Below, piece after piece: positions 40,301-49,300 of a stretch of DNA of 64,000 bases. A program made the position numbers and the translations under genes. Position 1 is the first letter of the stretch. Each line of letters begins with the position of its first letter. The stretch lies in the NCBI GenBank assembly GCA_030490835.1, contig CM059971.1, forward strand, positions 37,992,012-38,056,011, given 5' to 3'. This stretch comes from Annona cherimola (Eukaryota; Streptophyta; Magnoliopsida; Magnoliales; Annonaceae). The notes below the pieces were generated by a model that did not search any database, was not told the DNA's origin, and saw nothing but the letters and a program-made list of their open reading frames with translations.

Positions 40301-43300
40301 TGATGAGGTGTAAAAAGAATAAAGTTAAAATAGATAGGGTAGTTGTATAAGTAGTTGCATAGAAATGATTAGAAAATAGAGTAGTTGTATAGGAAGATGT
40401 GAAAAAATAAATTTTTTTTGGTTGGTATGTTTACAATGTGACAAATGACTAGCAAGTACATTCACAACTCCCGTATAGGGAAAAATCTATAGCACCCCTA
40501 CACAAGAGGGAAAAATCTGTAATACCTCCACATAGGGAGGAAATGTATGAACTCGCATACTAGCGAGGCATCTCAGTATACCCACACGTAGGTGGGATTC
40601 GAAGCTGGGACGACTCGGCTACCAACTGCCCAACTTACCACGACGTCAAATGCGTCATTGCGTGAAAAAAGAATTTTAAAATAGGATAGTTATAGAGAGT
40701 GAAAGGTTTTAGATTAAAAAGTTTTGACTTGGGATGTGTTTGGAAATGAGTAAAATTTTTGATAAAAAGTTGTTTAAAATAAAAGTTGTAAAGTGATGTG
40801 ATATGACAGAAGTAATAATAAGTAGTAAAGAAGATAAAGTTAAAATAGATATGTTAGTTGTATGGGTAGTTGTGTAGAAATGATTAAAAAGTAGGAAAGT
40901 TGTATAGGAAAATGTGAAGAAATGATTCAAAAGTAGGATGAAGATGGAGAGTGAAAAGTTTTAACTTGATATGTTTTACATATTACCAAACACACCTTTG
41001 ACATTTTCTTTTCATTGCCAAATACACCCTTATTTGATATCTTAACAATGGAAAGAATTTTGCACTCGGAATATCAAGTTGAAACTATAAAAGCATATAT
41101 CAAGTAGTTATTTTAGGAGCGTGATTATATACACAATCATGTATTTTAGGCAACAACATTCATTTATTTTATTTTATTTTTACTTTTATTTAATTTTTTT
41201 CTTCATAAGTATGTTTTCCTAATTGTATTTAATCGATATTTCAAGTTTTTCCATTTTACAATACTGTTACATATTTATTTTTAATTTTTAAAAAATATCA
41301 ATTTCAGGGGCATTTAAGTCATTTTCCACCCCTTAAAAGACTTGATTTTTAAAAAATAAAAAATAAACGTAGAAGTATTATAAAATTGCAAAACTTGACA
41401 TATAGATTAAATACAATTAGGAAAACATATTTATGAAGAAAAAATAAACAAAAGTAAAAATAAAATAAAATAAATGAACGTTGTATTTTAGTCTAAAATA
41501 CATTATGGTGTATATAATCATACTCTGTTATTTTAGTGCAATTCCAGTTTAAGTATAATACAAGTAATCAAATGATTATAATTTTTTTATAAAAGAGATA
41601 CTTTCTATCTTGATGTAGCATGTAAGTCTCTTCCCTATTACAGTATTACTAAATCACTTTGGTTGAATTTTTCAACCAAAGTTTGAGGACCCTCGATCCT
41701 AGGACCTGTTCTGAATGATCCAAGGGATGAGAATAAGATGGAGAGATGGGATGAGAATGTAATGGTGTGTATTAGAAATCGAAAAAGTGACATTGGGAAC
41801 AAGAAAAGTCGTATTGGAAATTGAAAAAGTTGTCTTGAGAATGGGAAATCTCATCCCAATCCGTTGGATCATTCCAAACAAGCACTAACAAAGTATCTGG
41901 TCGGGATAGTTAGGTTCAAGTTGAATTGACCAAAGTTGCACTATCACCCAATAGTCTGTTTGACATTCATATCACTCTTTGCTACTGATGAGTGTAAGAT
42001 TCATTCAGGTCGGAAATAATAGACTAATAGCTTACAATTTCTTTTTTCTTTTAATTATTCTTCAGTTATTATAGATGGCCATTATCAAGACAGACATGCT
42101 CTTGCTGCACGCATGCGAGCTGTTGCAGACATGAAATTCACCTACGTTGTTTCCTGTCAGATCTATGGAGGCCAGAAAAAATCCAGTGATATTCGGGATC
42201 GGAGCTGTTATCTGAACATTCTGAATCTCATGTTAAAGTAGGCTTTTCAAATCTATAATTTTCATTTACTAGTAAGCTGTACATGTGAGCTTGTTAGTTT
42301 AATTGAACCAATCTTGGTCCAAATTTGTTCAGGTATCATTCATTGCGTGTGGCTTACATAGATGAACGAGAAGAGGCTGTAGGGGAGAGAATAGAGAAAG
42401 CATATTATTCTGTTCTTGTTAAAGGTGGTGAGAAGCTGGATGAGGTAACATGAAAGAAGGATGAATCATGATTTGTGTTAATGGGAAAACTATCATAGAA
42501 TGTTATTTAAGTATGACCTCATGGTCTATGGGTTTAACCTTCAAATAATTGCTAAAAGTTTCCAGCTTGGAATCTGAGTATAACTGGTTATTTCTAGCCA
42601 ATCATGCCGCCAAACTCTTCAATTGGCCAAAACAATTCCGAAATAGCTTGAGCAAATGGGTTCTTTTCTCTGGAAGATAATTGATATGGTATATATGTTT
42701 TTAAATGACCCACTTTGTTATACATGTTTACACATTTGTAACTTTTCAGTTTATGAGGTGTTATAATTTTCTGGAGTTTCTTTTATTTGACTTGGCAAAA
42801 AATTTGTGCGCTGGTTTTCCATTACTTCTGTAGATGAATCAACTATACAAATCTGTGAGATTGGCAGCCTTTTGTATCTTTTCTGTTCCCTTGCTTCATG
42901 TTCCCTCTGCCTGCCCCCATCACACCAATAATTTACACTTTCTTTTCTATATCTTGCCTGATATCAGTGGTATTTCAAACATGGTTTTGTAAGTGAAGGT
43001 CCATCTTTATATCCTTTTTCTGGGATAATTTGGAAAAGATAGTAGGGGTGGGAACAGGACAATGTATACTATTTTGTTCTAATTAAAGGTGCCGGCTGAG
43101 GGAGTGCAAGAAAAGTATAAATGAAGATTTCAAGGGGAAAACTTGCGTAAAATTCTATTGAAGTGAAACTTTTTTGTCTGTGTTTTAACTTTCAAATAAT
43201 TGATGGAAGTTTCTATCATGGAATCTGAATATAACTGGTTATTGCCAGACAATCTTGAAGCCAAACTCTTTGAATAACTCATGGCTTGTTTGGTCTAGTG

Positions 43301-46300
43301 TTGTTGATAGAACTTTTCGAGTGCATAGTTTGTTAGTGGAAAGCTACTGTAGATAGCTTCTAGCAATCGGAAGACATGAATGCTTTTATAGGAAGCAAAA
43401 CTCTTGTGCTTTAGGCCAAGCAGGCTCTGAAAAATTTATAAATCTTTAGCTCAAGCAAATGGTTTCTGTTCACTACAAGATCCTTGATATGGTAGATAAT
43501 GCTCTTAAAATGATCTGGTTTGTGATGAATATTTGCTATATTTGTCTCAGTTAAATTGATAGCCTTATGTTCACTTTATACATCTTTTTTGCTTTTTCTT
43601 TTTTCCTTTTCTAAATAACTTGCTTCATGTTTGCTATCTCATCTTCATTCTCACCAATAATTTAAACCTACTTCAAATTTCACCTGATATCATTGAAATT
43701 TCAAGACATGGGTTGCTAGTGAAATGTTAGAAGGAAGGATCTTGTATTGTGTTGATTTTCTTTTAATACTTAATGATCTAATAGATATTGACTGTTTTAG
43801 CTCGTACTATTTTTTGGGAACTTCTTCAATGCAATCAATTGCACTATGCAATTGGTTAAATTTTTTATTTTTGGATTTTTAAGAATTCTTTTCTAGATTC
43901 AAGCCATCCATCTTATTCTCCACCATTGATATTTGCATGATATGAAAAATCATGATAATTGGAGTTGTATTTAATCCCCAAAAATTGTAAATGCACAAGG
44001 TTCTTTATAATTATATTTTTTGTAAGATTATTGATTATAAAATTTTCAATTCAGTTGATTTTTTTATATATAAGCTAGATAAATATTTTTAAACAATGTG
44101 GATTGGATGTGAAAGAAGTCAAAAAATAAGTGCATAATACAACCTTTTGCATTGAAGAATTTCCCATATTTATCATGCTTGTAAAAAGAGTTTGCTACTG
44201 TCAGAAAATATCATCAATAAAGCTGACAATGACCACTCTCCAAAACTGTCTTGTGGTGGAAAATGTTTTCTAGTTAGTACTACGGTACTACATTTCCTTT
44301 ATTGACCATGCTGGGATAATTGACATTAACAAAGAAGACTACTACCACCATTTGAGTTATTAGGTAAGGGTATTCAAGCATTAGTAGAACTTTGCGAGTA
44401 CCCAAACAGCTGCTTTTCTATCACTGACAATGAAGGATTCAGATTATTGATAAGTATCCTCATAATTTCATTTTTTATTTGTTAGTTGTCTTTCTTCATT
44501 TGTTTGTTTCACGTCATGAAGTTTTGTATAATGAAACAACTTAGATCTTAAAGGGAATGCATTTGAAAAGAGAAATCATAACTATGAACATCTTCTCGCG
44601 TCACTTCACTAACTATATTGCTGCATTAGTGCATGCTTTTAGCTTCTGATGACAGTTTCATCTTGGTTGCCCCATCTCTTCATAGTGTCAGGAAACAATC
44701 TCTTATATTAGCTTCCTTCCATGTCTATAATGCTAGTTAAATGTTTCATCTCATTCTCATAGGCCCTCTCCTCGAAATTTAGGAAATTTACCGAATAAAA
44801 CTCCCTGGGCCTCCGACAGTGATTGGCGAAGGAAAACCTGAAAATCAAAATCATGCTATAATTTTCACACGTGGGGAAGCACTACAGACCATAGATATGA
44901 ATCAGGTACCAGCCATCCCAGATCAGTTCCTATAATTGTTGCTATTTCTTGCATTTGTGTTTTCTTACATTATCCCTTTTTTCAGGATAACTACCTTGAA
45001 GAAGCATTCAAAGTGAGGAATGTTTTAGAGGAGCTCGCAGAATCTCGCCATGGGGATCGGCAGCCTACAATATTGGGTCTGCGGGAGCACATTTTCACTG
45101 GAAGGTTATTCTGAGTAATATAGCCTAGTGAATTTCCATTTATCTTGGCGATTCGAAAGTGCACATGCACATGTTTATAGCTTGCTGATCCTATACAGCT
45201 GCCTGCATTGCAGGCACAATACAGACAACTGAATTTTTTCAGTTTCAAATTTTTTTTTATGCATATATGGGCCCCACCTAGATTTTCCTTCTGCGTAAGT
45301 ACTCTTTTATAATTAAAAAGAATAATTTAGGTCAGGTGCAATGGAGGAGGCAGTATAGGAAATGCCACTTGCTTATTATATAGCATATTATCACTTCGCA
45401 GTACAGGTTACTAATGTTATGCACAACTTGTCATTCTTCCTTTCTGTTGCAGCGTGTCATCACTGGCTTGGTTCATGTCCAATCAGGAGACTAGTTTTGT
45501 AACTATTGGACAAAGAATTCTTGCAAACCCTCTCAAGTAAGGATTCAGTCCATTTTCATTTGAGAACCTGCTTTCATTAAAGCTGGGAAATTTTCAATGG
45601 TTCTTTCTCCCTTTCAATCATTTCAAAGGTTCTTTTTTGTGGTTACTTAATTCAAAATTCTCTTTTACTATGTGTCCCTCAACCCCAGTATTGTGGCTCA
45701 TGTTGCATTTATAGCTTTTGTTGTTGTACAACCTAGCCTGCATGAAGCAAATTCATAATGTGCATAATTTCATTGAACGTCAGCTAACGGTTAGCTGAAT
45801 TTGTAAGAAAATGAGGAAGCAGATATGATATTACAACAAATCAGGTGAACTACGTAGATCTGGAGTCCTATTCATTGTGGCATTCTTAGATGTACTGAAC
45901 TGCAACATGGCACCATATCTTCTGCTTAAAGAATTATATTTAGCATTTTATGATATGGTTTCTATAGACTAATATATTTCTTATCTGTCTCAAAATCTTG
46001 CTTTCTTTGCTTAGTACTGGGAAAACAATCTGTTTTCTTAGCATGATTAAGTGAATTTTCTGATCGTTATTTTGCTTGAAAAAATAATTTAGGGTTCGTT
46101 TTCACTATGGACATCCTGATATATTTGATCGAATCTTTCACATAACAAGAGGTGGCATAAGCAAAGCATCAAAAGTCATTAATCTGAGTGAGGATATTTT
46201 TTCAGGTAAGTCTATGTATGGCCTAATTTACTAAAAGATGCCACCATGTAAATGGGTAGTTAATCAGGGAAATGTTTGCAGGGTTCAATTCAACTCTACG

Positions 46301-49300
46301 TGGAGGAAACATAACACATCATGAATACATACAAGTTGGAAAGGGACGTGATGTAGGAATGAACCCAATATCAACTTTTGAAGCTAAGGTAGCAAATGGG
46401 AATGGGGAGCAGACTTTGAGTCGTGACGTTTACCGGCTTGGACGTAGATTCGACTTTTACAGGATGTTATCCTTCTATTTCACAACAGTGGGTTTCTACT
46501 TTAGTAGCATGGTATGAACATCTTTCTATTGGCTATAATTGTTCATTCTCACTTGTTTTGGCCTTAATCTTATTTTCTTATTACCTTATAATTAGATGAA
46601 CATGCTCCAATTATCTCCATAACATGTGACCCAACCATCTAAATTGATTATCCCTTATCTTATTACCTGATAAATCCTTTCGAACATCTTTTTTTTTCTT
46701 TTTTTTCTTTTTTCGATAGGACTCCTTTTGAACATCTTATGCTTCATTTCCGTGTGCTACTTTTTCCAATTGTACTGCGTATACACTTCACCATCCTTAT
46801 TTCAGCTGCACTATGTTGGTCCTCTGCAATGGCATACAGTACAATTGTTAAGCAGTACGGAATATAACTCCAGTGTTCAAGTGAGGAAATGCCACAGAAA
46901 ATAATCACACACAAAAAGACTAGATAATTCACTAATAATGGTTTGGCCAAATCTGGTTCTCCACTTTCCAAACACACTGTGCTTGGGTTCCTCCAATCAA
47001 CTTAATCCCAAAGTTATGGTCACTCCCTCTTGCAGTCTTATGGATTCAACAAGCTCCAAGTGGCTTAAGGTAATGAACACATAAACACTCTTTGAGTTAA
47101 TCTACCTCCTCTTAGTTTGGAGACTTCCAACACCAAGTATTGCAATTGATTCAGCAATATGTCAGCAATTCAATCCTTTGAGAAGAAGCAAGCTCCTGCA
47201 AAATAAGATGTTTGAAATAATCAAGTTCAAGTCCCTTTTGTCTCTTCAGATCTCAGCTCTCTTTCTTGTTTTTATCTTGACTTGAATATTGCTCCCTATT
47301 TATATATCCTTCAAGACGCATAGGCCACTCAGAAAAAATCGTCAAAGAGGATGAGCAAAATCCCAACTCAAAAATCAGAATTTCCTCGATTCTCACTGAA
47401 GACTCAGTCAGCTCAAAACAATCGACATGTTGAACCAATATCTTAATTGTTTTGAGTTCTGTGGCTTCCAGTGACTGACCTTCATATACCCGCCAAGGTT
47501 TGGCTTGAAAATATTGTTTGTTTTGTTCTGTACTTAGACTACTTTGTAATTTAAACAGAAGTTGACTTTAACACTATATACACACTAATTTTTTTTTTTT
47601 TTTTGGGTGATAGAATGCATACACTAATTCAACATGTATTATTTTTATACATTCATATACCATGACAAAAACCTTTAATTGAGTTCACACGAGTACCAAA
47701 ACCTGCATAGCATATTATTCCAAACGACACAGAGCTTTACCGACACTTGTATAAAGATTCAAGCAAACGCAATCACTTCACATGAACTTGTGAACGTTTC
47801 ACAAGCTGTTTTATCAACAACATTCCAGCAAGTAGATCATTAAGAGCAAACTGTTTGAAAAAAAAAAAAATCTCAACCATGAACACAACAGTTCATTAAT
47901 CACCCAACCAGCAGAACTTGTTTGATAATGAATACTCCAATTCGTGAAAACATGTACAACCTTACTCAACTCATAACCAATATTGTCCTGTACATCAAAG
48001 TGTATACCACAATGCATAAACCAAACACATGTTGTGGATATGTCATTCTTCAACTGATTAAAATTTAATATCATGTAGGATATATTTAGTTTTGTAATTA
48101 TGCCTGAATTTTTCTTTTGATTTGGTTGGTGCTTACAATTTGTGTGAAACTTTTTAAAAACAACATTTTTTGTTAAATTAGGTTAATTTATATAGTGGAA
48201 GATCCTTATCAACTTTCTGCTTTCTTGACTTAAAGCCTAGATATATAAGGTATCCTATCATTTATCTAGCTTCAAATTTAGACTTGCTCTTATTTCATCT
48301 ATCCAAACTATACTATTTACAAGTAGCGCTAATTGTTGAACCATGATGTAAACTTATCAGTAACTAAGGATACATGCTTTTTGCCTTACGGTTATTATAT
48401 TTTGTATGATTCTTTCGTAGGTATTCTGATATTATTGAAATAGCTAATAGTATAGTCTCTCTTTTGCAATACCTAATATGTTAATTCCCTAGTGATCCTA
48501 TGATATGCTTTTTTGATTCAATAGAAATATATAGGAGTTTAGTGGGACAAGTTGTCTATAGATTGAGGATTCTCCTTTGTTAGTTCTTACTTTTGCAAGA
48601 ATCTTGCTACCTGGATTCTGTGTTGATTCAAAGAATCCAAAAGCACCCAGTTTCACACTGTTCAAATGAATTGGTTGATGTTGGGACTTTTGGCCTACAC
48701 CATCGATGATGGGGTCATAAGAAAATATTGTCTGACTTTTTTTTGATTGATGCTTTGAGGAATAATGTTTAAAGACTTTGACTTAGAAAGGAAATTTTTG
48801 AGTTTCATTTCAACATCCTCTGGCTTTCAGGTCACTGTACTGACAGTATATGTGTTCTTATATGGGCGCTTATATCTGGTTCTGAGTGGCCTTGAAAAGA
48901 GTATTCTTGATGATCCAACCATTCAGCGAAGCAAGTCTCTGGAAACAGCTCTGGCCTCCCAATCTGCATTTCAGCTTGGCCTATTGTTGGTGTTGCCTAT
49001 GGTGATGGAAATTGGACTCGAGAAAGGCTTCCGTAGAGCCCTTGCAGAATTTATAATCATGCAATTGCAGTTGGCTTCTGTCTTTTTCACCTTCCAATTG
49101 GGGACAAAATCACATTATTATGGCAGAACAATACTTCATGGTGGTGCTAAATACAGAGGTACAGGCCGTGGATTTGTGGTTTTTCATGCAAAATATGCTG
49201 ATAACTACAGATTATACTCTCGCAGCCATTTTGTGAAAGGGTTGGAGTTGCTGATATTATTGGTCATATACGAAGTTTATGGCCACTCTTACCGCAGTTC

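Noticed and set aside
48765..48830. Upstream extension of the exon 37 open frame with its own ATG
   Set aside because: Intron sequence: the acceptor TTTCAG at 48825-48830 and the family junction FYFSSM/VTVLTVY place the exon start at 48831.
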